Below are positions 56,688 to 64,000 of a DNA stretch of 64,000 nucleotides, one piece after another. The stretch is from JBASEY01 sp964404285 (lineage in GTDB: Bacteria > CSSED10-310). The translations under genes and the position numbers were made by a program. The notes beneath the pieces are model-generated. The model was not told the origin of the DNA. It did not search any database and was given only the letters and a program-made list of their open reading frames with translations. How positions within the stretch are numbered: the first letter of the stretch is position 1; each line of letters starts with the position of its first letter. The stretch is from positions 460,614-524,613 of the forward strand of contig CAYOJK010000001.1 of NCBI GenBank assembly GCA_964404285.1, read 5' to 3'.

Positions 56688-57245
56688 TCATGAGCCGGTT
56701 TTAAGTGATTTTTGAGATTCGGCAGCCTTTTTCGCTTCTTCTTCTTCGCACTTAGCCTTGTCCGGACAGCCTCCGCATTTACTCGAAGACCGTGGATCGG
56801 CTTGATTGATTTCTTTGATTTTCACATCCCTATAGGCAGCGCTCAGCTCTTTGATGACTACGTCAAAATCCAGCTTCTCTTTATATCTGATTTGGATCAG
56901 GTTCTCATCAAAATTAGGTTTCATGGTCTCGATTTCTTTAAATTTTCTCAAAATATCCAAAGATTTCTGAACGTTCTCTTTTGTAAGATCAGGCACAATC
57001 ACGATGGCTTCTTTATGCTCAGAGCCAGATGGCTTTCCCTCTTTTTCCATTTTTTGTTTTCGTTCAATTCCTTCTTTGGTGTCTTTTTGAGTTAAAGACG
57101 ATTCATCCGTTGCCGCCTCGCCCTTCTCCACCTCGCTCTTCGATACACCTTTCGCTCTTGTGCTTTCAGTTGCCGAGATTCCTGCCTGAACCAACATCAG
57201 TGTGCAAACTAGACAGATAAAAAAAGTACAAATTCTTGAGTTCAT
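56688..57245 (-). CDS. Secreted HMA-fold-like protein with C-terminal Cys motif
   Basis: 185 residues. Signal peptide 1-25 (cut near ISA), then a long Lys/Glu-rich, probably unfolded region (26-80). Residues about 82-150 have the beta-alpha-beta-beta-alpha-beta layout of heavy-metal-associated domains (IVIVPDLTKENVQKSLDIL...VVIKELSAAYRDVKIKEI) but no CxxC. Just after it comes CGGCPDKAKC (three cysteines), and a charged tail follows. The three cysteines could bind a metal. It starts 14 bases after the NapH-like gene, which also ends in an HMA-like domain, so the two probably act together in metal or redox handling outside the cytoplasm. Confidence 0.7.
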   Translation of the reverse strand: MNSRICTFFICLVCTLMLVQAGISATESTRAKGVSKSEVEKGEAATDESSLTQKDTKEGIERKQKMEKEGKPSGSEHKEAIVIVPDLTKENVQKSLDILRKFKEIETMKPNFDENLIQIRYKEKLDFDVVIKELSAAYRDVKIKEINQADPRSSSKCGGCPDKAKCEEEEAKKAAESQKSLKTGS

Positions 57246-57259
57246 AAGATTCCTCCTAG

Positions 57260-58450
57260 TTACAGATGACTTATTTTCAAACCATCGATTGAAATGACTT
57301 TAAACATATTGAAAACATATTCTCCCGTTTCTTCGAAATAAACCGGGCCTTCAAACCGTTTTTGGATTTCAGATAGTTCTATTTGTTTAGGGTTAAATAT
57401 TACTTCTATCCGGTTAAAGGAAGCATAGGCCGTTGCCTTGTAAATCCCTTCGGAGTCCATCAGGGTCCTCAATGCTGCCGTCGCACGATCTTTACACGAG
57501 ACGCCTTCCACAATAAAGGTCGCTTTCCGTGTTGCCTCCACAGTATCGATTTCGCTAAAAGATAGTGAAACAGTAGGAATTTTGACGAAACGTGTCGCTC
57601 CAAGTCCACCTGCTGTCAACGCTATGATAAGAATTGGGATCAAAACAGTCGGCGCCTTCGCGCCTCCCCTTAACCGCAATTCCAACGCTCCTTCAACTGG
57701 GCACGCTTTTTGACACTCAAGACACAGTGTGCATTCACCTGTAACGACGTCTTCCATTTCGCTGACAGAGATGCCTTGAGGACACGCTGCATCACATTTT
57801 TTACAAGAAATACATGTTTCGCGGCGGCGCAAACGCTGCAGGCCAAAACGGGATAATGGCCACAAAGCGCCTCCAAGAGGGCACAGATATCTGCACCACG
57901 CCATCGGGATGATAAAAACCGTGATCAGAATCACTCCAATAAATAGGTAGCTCCACCAATAAACGTCGTGGCCATTAAAACTAAATAGAATATAATATGG
58001 GTCAACACCACGAAAAATAAGCTCGCCCGTATAAAACGTCAGCAACAGTATGCTCAACAATATCGGAACTCTTAGCCAACGCAGCCGTGAATCCCATGAG
58101 CGCGAAAAAGGAATGCCTGAGGGTGTTGAAGACCGGCTTTTTCCTATACCAAGCTTCTTGGATAGGGTTAATAACCCTTCCGACACGGTTCCCACCGGGC
58201 AGACCCAGCTACAAAATACGCGCCTGCTTAACAGGGTTAACAGAACCAGAGCCAAAAACAGCATCAAGTTACGTTCACCGGTCGCACAGGGAAACCGCCG
58301 GTCGCTCACCAGTGAAAGTAAAGCCTCGAGTCCCCCAAACGGGCAGAATGTTTCTACTGTTATACGCGTCAACCCCATGGCGTATCGATAACCGGTAATC
58401 GCCACAGCGACAAGAACACTAATTTGAAATACTCTTCTTAACCAATGCAT
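57260..58450 (-). CDS. NapH-like 4Fe-4S membrane protein fused to an HMA-like domain
   Basis: 396 residues. About four or five transmembrane helices with the NapH/MauN signatures: ETFCPFGGLEALL and FCSWVCPVGTVSE. Two 4Fe-4S binding motifs follow (CISCKKCDAACP and CTLCLECQKACP). A further transmembrane segment leads to an HMA-like domain (about 315-396) with GVSCKDR, keeping one cysteine of the usual GMxCxxC pair. NapH-type proteins pass electrons through the membrane; the fused HMA fold suggests that the electrons or the domain serve a metal. Divergent from the zinc/manganese-type ABC importer genes. Confidence 0.85.
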   Translation of the reverse strand: MHWLRRVFQISVLVAVAITGYRYAMGLTRITVETFCPFGGLEALLSLVSDRRFPCATGERNLMLFLALVLLTLLSRRVFCSWVCPVGTVSEGLLTLSKKLGIGKSRSSTPSGIPFSRSWDSRLRWLRVPILLSILLLTFYTGELIFRGVDPYYILFSFNGHDVYWWSYLFIGVILITVFIIPMAWCRYLCPLGGALWPLSRFGLQRLRRRETCISCKKCDAACPQGISVSEMEDVVTGECTLCLECQKACPVEGALELRLRGGAKAPTVLIPILIIALTAGGLGATRFVKIPTVSLSFSEIDTVEATRKATFIVEGVSCKDRATAALRTLMDSEGIYKATAYASFNRIEVIFNPKQIELSEIQKRFEGPVYFEETGEYVFNMFKVISIDGLKISHL

Positions 58451-58480
58451 AAAAAGCCCTGAGTCAAAACTCGTGTCAAA

Positions 58481-58495
58481 TTACTGAGTTAGTAA
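58481..58495. promoter_or_regulatory. Inverted repeat in the divergent region (possible operator)
   Basis: TTACT-N5-AGTAA, a perfect 5-bp inverted repeat, lies between the divergent NapH-like and znuA-like genes. It is short and AT-rich, and no repressor is known here, so it is only a candidate. Confidence 0.25.
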
Positions 58496-58536
58496 AAAAA
58501 AATCAAGATGGCGAGTTTAAACAGGCTATAGATATC

Positions 58537-58564
58537 TTGCCGGAATTGACAGAAGGGCTATACT
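58537..58564 (+). promoter_or_regulatory. Putative sigma-70-type promoter of the metal ABC importer
   Basis: TTGCCG (58537-58542) and TATACT (58559-58564) are 16 bases apart and lie 33 bases before the substrate-binding-protein ATG, in front of the AGAGGG ribosome site. Confidence 0.45.
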
Positions 58565-58597
58565 GAAGACGTAAAGGAACCTGAGAGGGTTAGAATC

Positions 58598-59500
58598 ATG
58601 AAAATTTCAAGTGTTTCAACAGCCCTTTTTTGCATGTGGTTTGCTGTTTCAGCAGGCGCGCAGGATCAAGCCACATCGCAGATATCGGCCATGGTCAGCA
58701 TTGTTCCCCAAGTGTATTTCGTGGAACAAGTGGGAGGAAATCGTGTTCACGTCGAAGCGATCGTTCAGCCCAGCCACAACCCGCACACCTATGAGCCGAC
58801 TCCGCGACAGTTGACACGTTTATCCCACACTGATGTGTACTTCAGCATTGGAGTGGCTTTTGAAAAAGGATTTATCCCCAAATTACAGAACTTATTACCA
58901 AAGCTACCGGTGATCGATACCAGTCGGAAGGTTCCTTTGAGAGCCATTAGAAGCGACCATCGAGATTCCGGATCGACGCCGCCGAAAAGCTCGGCAAACC
59001 ATAATGAACATGGCGCTGACCCGCATATCTGGTTGAGTCCACCACTTGTGATTTTGCAGGTCCGCACTATTTGCGACGCGCTGATCGCTCTTGACCCGGA
59101 AGGAAAGCAAATCTATGAAACCAATGCTGATCATTTCATAGAAAAACTTGAACAGCTCGACAGTGAATTGAAGCTGCTTTTATCCGATCTGCCTTCGCGG
59201 AAATTCATGGTGTATCATCCGGCATGGGGCTATTTTGCAGATGCCTATCAACTGGAACAAATTGAGGTTGAAATAGAGGGGAAAACCCCATCTGCCAAAC
59301 AACTAACTCGGATTATCGATCAGGCAAAAGCTGAAGATATCAAAGTGGTTTTTACTCAACCCCAGTTTTCAATAAAAGCTGCGAAAACCATCGCTGATTC
59401 CATCGGAGGAAAAGTCGTTCCGATCGATCCGCTGGCTGAAGACATATTTACCAATTTAAAAACTGTTGCTGAATCCATAAGAAAGGCGGTCATGCCATGA
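58598..59500 (+). CDS. Metal ABC transporter substrate-binding protein (ZnuA-like)
   Basis: 300 residues with a Sec signal peptide (1-21, cut near AGA). It captures a divalent metal, likely Zn2+ or Mn2+, in the periplasm. Cluster A-I features are present: SHNPHTYEPTP (H60, H63), a His-rich loop (SANHNEHGADPHIWLSP, two clear His ligand candidates) and YHPAWGYFADAY, plus the C-terminal acidic 'DPLAED'. The His-rich loop is a hallmark of zinc-type proteins. Its stop overlaps the ATPase gene start (ATGA). Three-gene operon. Confidence 0.9.
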   Translation: MKISSVSTALFCMWFAVSAGAQDQATSQISAMVSIVPQVYFVEQVGGNRVHVEAIVQPSHNPHTYEPTPRQLTRLSHTDVYFSIGVAFEKGFIPKLQNLLPKLPVIDTSRKVPLRAIRSDHRDSGSTPPKSSANHNEHGADPHIWLSPPLVILQVRTICDALIALDPEGKQIYETNADHFIEKLEQLDSELKLLLSDLPSRKFMVYHPAWGYFADAYQLEQIEVEIEGKTPSAKQLTRIIDQAKAEDIKVVFTQPQFSIKAAKTIADSIGGKVVPIDPLAEDIFTNLKTVAESIRKAVMP

Positions 59501-60291
59501 GTAAGATCAGGCAACCGGTTTTAGAGTTTAGCGATGTGTGCTTTGGATACTCATCAGTTGAAACCATTCACAACGCGTCTTTTGCTGTTCAGGATGGCGC
59601 CTTTGTCGCTGTTGTTGGCCCGAATGGGGGCGGCAAAACAACGCTGATCAAACTTGCTTTGGGTCTGATCAAACCGCAACGGGGTAAAATACTGCTGTTC
59701 GGCCGTGACCCGACAGAAACCCGCGCTAGAGTGGGTTATGTTCCGCAGATAATGATGTTCGATCCTCATTTTCCGGTGCGTGTCAAAGATGTCGTTCGGA
59801 TGGGGCGCGTTGAAAAGGTTCGGTGGGGTAAATATCGAAAAACGGATGATACCACCGTTTTAGATGCTCTTGAAAAGGTTGAAGCTGCCGATCTGGTTGA
59901 TAAGGCATTTTCTGAATTGTCCGGCGGCGAACGTCAGCGTGTTATCCTGGCACAGGCTCTTGTCGGGCATCCTGAGTTGCTTATCCTGGATGAGCCCACC
60001 GCCAACGTCGATGCTATCGTTGAAAAACGGTTGTACGATTTATTAAAAAAGATCAACGAAACCATCACAATTTTCTTGGTTTCCCACAATCTAAGTGTCG
60101 TGACAAAACACGCTGATCACATATTATGCGTCAATCATACTGCAGACCTGCACCCAATCGAATCGGTATCAAAAGCCTCTGTGCAATCAGTCAATGGAAC
60201 CGATTTGACTGTATTATTTCATGCGGACAATTGTCCGGTAACAGATTCTTCGCCTTATATGAATACTGAGCACCGTGCTGATCCGGAGTAG
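59497..60291 (+). CDS. Metal ABC transporter ATPase (ZnuC-like)
   Basis: 264 residues. Walker A is GPNGGGKTTLIKL, the signature is LSGGERQRV, Walker B LLILDEPTANVD, and the switch His is in VSHNL. It energises import through the permease at 60294, two bases downstream. A 30-residue tail after the ATPase core contains a His-Thr-Ala-Asp phrase, as in zinc/manganese-type ATPases. Confidence 0.93.
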   Translation: MSKIRQPVLEFSDVCFGYSSVETIHNASFAVQDGAFVAVVGPNGGGKTTLIKLALGLIKPQRGKILLFGRDPTETRARVGYVPQIMMFDPHFPVRVKDVVRMGRVEKVRWGKYRKTDDTTVLDALEKVEAADLVDKAFSELSGGERQRVILAQALVGHPELLILDEPTANVDAIVEKRLYDLLKKINETITIFLVSHNLSVVTKHADHILCVNHTADLHPIESVSKASVQSVNGTDLTVLFHADNCPVTDSSPYMNTEHRADPE

Positions 60292-60293
60292 TC

Positions 60294-61133
60294 ATGCCAA
60301 CTTTTTTTTCTGATATTTACCATTATACATTTCTGCAAAATGCACTTTTAGCGGCTGTGCTTGCCTCTATTCCCTGCGGCATCATCGGCAGCTTCATCGT
60401 TGCAAGGCGATCGACATATATCGCTGGAGCTATCTCCCATAACCTGCTTGCCGGCATGGGTCTGGCATTGTATCTGAATGTCGTTCATGGTTTTACACTG
60501 CTGACACCGTTAATGGGTGCGGTTGCAGCCGCTGTGACAACCGCAGTTCTTTTGAGCATAGTCAGCGGGTCAAAACACCAGCGAACCGACACGCTTTTTA
60601 GCGCTGTGTGGAGTGTCGGAATGGCTTTAGGCATCGTTTTTATCATGCTCACACCCGGTTACAACGAAGACTTGATGAGCTATCTATTCGGTAATATCCT
60701 GATGGTCACTCACAACGACCTGATTTTAATGGCTGCTCTTGACGTTATTATCATTGTCGTCGTATCGGTTTTCTATTCAAAACTGCTGACCATAAGCTTT
60801 CATCGTGAACTAGCCGAATTGCGGGGTTTGCGAGTCAAATTATATGAAATGATGTATCTTATCTTAACAGCTTTGACCGTCGTAGCTCTGGTCAATATCG
60901 TCGGCATTGTGATGGCGATAGCTCTCCTCACCCTACCTGCAGCTACCGCCGGCAATTTCTTTAATCAGCTTTCCCGAATGATTTTTGCCGCTATTTTTAT
61001 CTGTCTCCTGGCAACTATCGGAGGCCTTGCGATCAGCTATCAGCCGGAGTGGCCAACCGGTCCGACAATCGTCCTTTTATCCGGATCAGGTTATGTTATT
61101 TCGCTTGTCGGAACTCGAATAAAAAGAGGATAA
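60294..61133 (+). CDS. Metal ABC transporter permease (ZnuB-like)
   Basis: 279 residues with about eight transmembrane helices, of the ABC-3 permease family; 'GSFIVARRSTYIAGAISHNLLAG' near the start and 'AIALLTLPAATAG' late are typical. Last gene of the metal importer operon, two bases after the ATPase gene. Iron or zinc choice cannot be told from the permease. Confidence 0.92.
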   Translation: MPTFFSDIYHYTFLQNALLAAVLASIPCGIIGSFIVARRSTYIAGAISHNLLAGMGLALYLNVVHGFTLLTPLMGAVAAAVTTAVLLSIVSGSKHQRTDTLFSAVWSVGMALGIVFIMLTPGYNEDLMSYLFGNILMVTHNDLILMAALDVIIIVVVSVFYSKLLTISFHRELAELRGLRVKLYEMMYLILTALTVVALVNIVGIVMAIALLTLPAATAGNFFNQLSRMIFAAIFICLLATIGGLAISYQPEWPTGPTIVLLSGSGYVISLVGTRIKRG

Positions 61134-61344
61134 CTATAACCTATATCCATCTTTCCTTTTTTGAGAAGGTCAGAGACACACTATAAATCTGAGATATCCT
61201 CTGCAGAAATTGAGACAAAGCAGAATAAAATTAAGCGCGACTGATTTGTGTTATTTGCGATTTTTTGAGCCAATCAATACAATTATTAAGGGAAGTCAGG
61301 GATGTAAGAAACTGGTTATCTTAACTTCTAAGGAGATTCTTTCG

Positions 61345-61878
61345 ATGTCGGAATTAAAGCAGGATCAGTTGCTTTTAAAAGAACTTTTAATCAATTTGAT
61401 TCGGGAGGAACAGAGAGGCCGTCTTTTTTTTAGAGAGGCTGCAAAAGTATCTACCGATTCAGAGATCATCGAATTATTTGAGTGGCTTTCTGCTCAAGAG
61501 CAGGAACACTTGGAAATTCTTGAAAAGATGAAATCACAATTGGATGCTGAGTTAAAAAAACATGAATCACCTATACCAATGGATGGAAAACTGATAAACA
61601 TACTGGACTTGAGTGACATGGATTTTGATAAAATGGATCTTCCTCGTGTCGATCTGTTTAAAAACCAAGATTTTGTCGAGCTTTTGAAAGCTGTCTCTGT
61701 TCAGGCAATTCTGAAGTATGCTATGCAAATCGAATATCAAAATGCTGCTTACATCAAAGAATTCATCACTAAAGTCCATTCTAAAAAAATCAGGGCTATT
61801 CTTGTTGGTTTGATACAAGATGAAAAAAACCATTTTCAAGTTCTACAAAAAAAATTGCAAAAAATTACTACAAAGTGA
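61345..61878 (+). CDS. Ferritin-like (rubrerythrin-type) protein without rubredoxin domain
   Basis: 177 residues from the ATG at 61345, chosen because AAGGAG precedes it; a longer frame from 61210 has no ribosome site. The two ExxH-type helical pairs of the ferritin-like fold are visible (EEQRGRLFFREAAK, AQEQEHLEIL, EYQNAAYIKEF, DEKNHFQVL), with the metal carboxylates and histidines of a di-iron site. A central acidic segment of about 40 residues (LDLSDMDFDKMD) separates the pairs. No CxxC rubredoxin part. A peroxide-reducing or iron-handling role is likely. Confidence 0.82.
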   Translation: MSELKQDQLLLKELLINLIREEQRGRLFFREAAKVSTDSEIIELFEWLSAQEQEHLEILEKMKSQLDAELKKHESPIPMDGKLINILDLSDMDFDKMDLPRVDLFKNQDFVELLKAVSVQAILKYAMQIEYQNAAYIKEFITKVHSKKIRAILVGLIQDEKNHFQVLQKKLQKITTK

Positions 61879-61900
61879 TCAAAACATTTATCATTATGAA

Positions 61901-61928
61901 TTGTTTAATATTGACAATATGTTATGAT
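61901..61928 (+). promoter_or_regulatory. Putative promoter with internal palindrome before the sulfatase-like gene
   Basis: TTGTTT (61901-61906) and TATGAT (61923-61928) are 16 bases apart. The spacer holds the palindrome ATATTG-A-CAATAT (61908-61920), a place where a repressor could bind. Transcription from here supports the ATG at 61970 as start. Confidence 0.5.
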
Positions 61929-61969
61929 CATAAATGAGCTTTTCGGGCGATCTGTTTTCAGGAGCTGAT

Positions 61970-63382
61970 ATGTTAAAAATACAAAATTACCTCATCGTAG
62001 TTCTGATATTATTTATCACTTTGATAGGCGCTTATTTCCTTCTAAATCAAGATCAATATCACGCACCCAATCAATTAATGGAAACGTTCGAATCTGCTAT
62101 TTTAATTACGATCGATACATTGCGTGGTGATCATCTAGGCTTCATGGGAAATCCGTCCATCCGGTCCCCTGCTTTGGACCGCCTGGCACAAAAATCCACA
62201 ATTTTCACTGAAAGTTATACCAATACGCCAATAACCCTACCCGCCCATAGCGCTATGATGACATCCCGATTCCCCAAGGATTTAGGGTTGGAATTGAATG
62301 CTCATCTCTTGCTTCCAAAAGACAAGACGATTACTGAGATATTGAATCGTCACGGTATTTTATCAGCAGCCTATCCGCAGGCTATTTTACAATTTCGCCG
62401 AGGGTTGGATCGGGGATTTGATTTTTATGACGCCAAAGAAAAACGAGTTATTCAAGAGCAAAAACAAAAATTGTCTTGGCATCATCCCCACACAGATCTC
62501 GATGTTCATAATGCTGTTCCACGTGCGACCACTTGGCTGTCTGAACGTGATCAGTTAAAAGAACGATATTATCTTTGGATGCACTTTTTTGAACCTCATA
62601 TTCCATATAATCCACCAGAACCCTTTCGATCTATAGACCAAGATAACAATAAAATAACAGTCGAGAAGGCTATTAATAATTTTTCCAAACACAATTCTCA
62701 GATGCACTCGACGTTTTCCAAACAGGCCATTCATATTGCAAAAACACTGTACCAAAATGAAATATTTTGGGTGGACACAAAACTGGAAGCTCTGTTTCGC
62801 GCACTTGAAACAATGAGTCAGCCCAAACCATTTATTCTCATTACAGCAGACCACGGCGAAGTTTTACATGATAGACAGCCTGGGTTTTTTCATGGTTTTA
62901 CCGTTTGTCGTGAAGAGCTACATACACCGTTCCTGGTTTATTCGAATGAACACCATAAAGGTATCGATGCTTCGACGCTGGTTCAAAGTGTCGATGTAGC
63001 GCCGACGATCCTTGCAGCTCTCGGAATTCCAGGTTTACCTGAGTTCAGGGGTATGAATGTAATGAACGCCGACTCTCAGACTAACCGCTCGATGCCCTTT
63101 AGTATCGGCTCACCACCAAAATTTGTCGGCGCAATGAATATGCGTTACAAAGTTGTTATGGATACGCAACAAGGAACCTGGGAGTATTGGGATCGCAATA
63201 CCGATTATGCCGAGAATCATTCAATGGAAATAACGCAAGGTGCCGCAGATGATGTGACAAATCTAAAAATGCTGGCAACGCGCTATTTAGAAGATAACAC
63301 CGGTCAAAAACCCGTTAATTACTGGGATGAGTCTGAATCGGATTTTTTCCAACTTTTGGAAAGCCTGGGCTATATTCAATAA
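61970..63382 (+). CDS. Sulfatase-superfamily enzyme with membrane anchor, Thr in the nucleophile position
   Basis: 470 residues from the ATG at 61970 (AGGAG lies 5 bases upstream). One N-terminal transmembrane helix (about 7-24) holds it to the membrane. The alkaline-phosphatase fold shows ITIDTLRGDHLG (D49-, D54), the nucleophile region TNTPITLPAHSAMM (T89 where type I sulfatases have the modified Cys or Ser) and a TADHGE metal site. Because no C/S-x-P-x-R is present, it cannot be a formylglycine sulfatase; a phospho- or phosphoethanolamine-transferase-like activity with Thr is likelier. Stand-alone. Confidence 0.82.
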   Translation: MLKIQNYLIVVLILFITLIGAYFLLNQDQYHAPNQLMETFESAILITIDTLRGDHLGFMGNPSIRSPALDRLAQKSTIFTESYTNTPITLPAHSAMMTSRFPKDLGLELNAHLLLPKDKTITEILNRHGILSAAYPQAILQFRRGLDRGFDFYDAKEKRVIQEQKQKLSWHHPHTDLDVHNAVPRATTWLSERDQLKERYYLWMHFFEPHIPYNPPEPFRSIDQDNNKITVEKAINNFSKHNSQMHSTFSKQAIHIAKTLYQNEIFWVDTKLEALFRALETMSQPKPFILITADHGEVLHDRQPGFFHGFTVCREELHTPFLVYSNEHHKGIDASTLVQSVDVAPTILAALGIPGLPEFRGMNVMNADSQTNRSMPFSIGSPPKFVGAMNMRYKVVMDTQQGTWEYWDRNTDYAENHSMEITQGAADDVTNLKMLATRYLEDNTGQKPVNYWDESESDFFQLLESLGYIQ

Positions 63383-63489
63383 CTCAACTTCCGCACCCCT
63401 GCTCACCTCGGAATCTAACCCTGCCCATCTTTGTAATCTTTGGAATCGTGTTCAAACAGTCACCATCGCTTCACCGTTCATACCACCCC

Positions 63490-63515
63490 CCCCTTCTCTA
63501 TTCATGGAGAAGGGG
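63490..63515. repeat. Hairpin repeat element (CCCCTTCTC / GAGAAGGGG)
   Basis: A perfect 9-bp stem with an 8-base loop, followed by GCCGGGGG. GC-rich palindromes of this sort occur scattered in the intergenic DNA of many bacteria. It interrupts the region upstream of the gene-tail remnant. Confidence 0.6.
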
Positions 63516-63571
63516 CCGGGGGAAGAGGTCTCTCCGGGCGATGCCCACAATCTACTGAATTTGCTTCCTCC

Positions 63572-63640
63572 TCATTGACCGACCCGGCTGTAACCCAAAT
63601 CGTCGGCGAATGGGATGCCTGGGAATTTGGGTGGGAATAG
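63572..63640 (+). pseudogene. 3' end remnant of a second FGWE-tail protein gene
   Basis: Twenty-two codons and a stop that read SLTDPAVTQIVGEWDAWEFGWE-like; 15 of 22 residues match the end of the astacin protein (37258-38805). No matching upstream coding region follows in frame; the preceding bases hold a palindrome repeat. It is therefore the severed tail of another secreted protein of the same kind. Confidence 0.7.
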
Positions 63641-64000
63641 AACCCTTTCTTTTATTAACCGCGAATGGACGCGAATGAACGCTAATAACATCTAGATATA
63701 CAAGATATACATAAATTGGAAGTCTGTCCCTATCCCTCTAAATGTCCCTCTAAAAGAAGCCCGCATTTTCTGCATCGCTTATTTCTGGAAGTCTGTCACC
63801 CGAAAGTACAGATGTCTGTCCCCTGATTTAAACGTGCGGAACTGTTACGGGATTCCAACGTGCAGGGCATTTCACATAAGTATCCGGAATATCCTTGATT
63901 GGAAAGACGGTGGTTAAACGATTGAGGCGAAGAGGAAAGGGTTTATTTGATTAAAAATGCAAAGCGGTAACAATTGGTTGAGATTGCCATCTGCAATTGG
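63641..64000. other. Repeat-rich non-coding right edge
   Basis: No gene supported. It holds three near-copies of a 10-bp unit (GCGAATGGAC, GCGAATGAAC, GCTAATAACA; 63661-63690), a motif seen scattered in many bacterial genomes, and three copies of GTCTGTC(C/A)C (63722, 63791, 63814) with the flank TGGAA on two, a sequence often found near tyrosine-type REP transposases. No such transposase is in the window. Confidence 0.5.

Noticed and set aside
63900..64000. Start of a minus-strand gene at the right edge
   Set aside because: About 28 open codons from the edge then a stop; no motif and too short to support.

Overview
This window carries about 40 protein genes, no rRNA, no recognisable tRNA, no CRISPR array and no intact mobile element. 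It comes from a diderm (outer-membrane) bacterium: it has a TamB-like/Omp85 pair, lipoproteins, many secreted proteins with Sec-type signals, one Tat-type signal, and a periplasmic HtrA protease. GroES-GroEL sits behind a perfect CIRCE element, so HrcA control is likely. A pyruvate/2-oxoglutarate-type ferredoxin oxidoreductase points to anaerobic or low-potential metabolism. Codon and base use look uniform, moderately AT-rich, over most of the window. There is no marker gene here that fixes the phylum; an uncultivated candidate-phylum bacterium is my inference.

Left part (1-15.5 kb): a partial secreted TPR protein, RimO, a CDP-alcohol phosphatidyltransferase with a HAD phosphatase, a coupled THEP1-like NTPase and B12-type radical SAM protein, a lipoprotein, a Tat-exported TldE-like protein without the HExxxH motif, HtrA, groES-groEL, and two tandem CNNM/CorC-type transport-related membrane proteins.

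Centre-left (15.6-29 kb): a polyprenyl-phosphate-type GT2 glycosyltransferase and three large polytopic membrane proteins that look like GT-C glycosyltransferases. A tightly packed operon (18.5-25.5 kb) joins a cyclic-2,3-diphosphoglycerate-synthetase-like GTPase, carbamate kinase, a small membrane peptide, a macro-domain protein, a GT-C-like protein and a ClC protein whose gating glutamate is a lysine. A CPA1 K+/Na+:H+ antiporter follows; in front of it lies a possible remnant of an MFS transporter.

Centre (29-38.8 kb): an overlapping four-gene catabolic operon (sodium:solute symporter, CaiB/BaiF CoA-transferase, 2-oxoacid:ferredoxin oxidoreductase alpha, and fused beta-gamma), then a small secreted protein, a second HAD phosphatase, a membrane metallophosphoesterase, and a secreted astacin protease with a Pro/Thr linker and a C-terminal domain ending in a distinctive FGWE tail.

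Right part (39-64 kb): TamB-like and Omp85 proteins, a membrane-embedded spermidine-synthase-like protein, a single-pass secreted protein, an 809-residue protein that I read as a degenerate Eco57I/type IIG-like DNA methyltransferase ending exactly where its catalytic NPPY motif should be, a tricorn-type protease, an ATP-grasp protein, a NapH-like ferredoxin membrane protein with an HMA-like tail next to a small secreted HMA-like Cys protein, a divergent Zn/Mn ABC importer (ZnuA-C-B-like), a ferritin-like protein and a sulfatase-superfamily enzyme. The last 600 bases are a repeat-rich junk zone that contains the severed 3' end of a second gene with the same FGWE tail.
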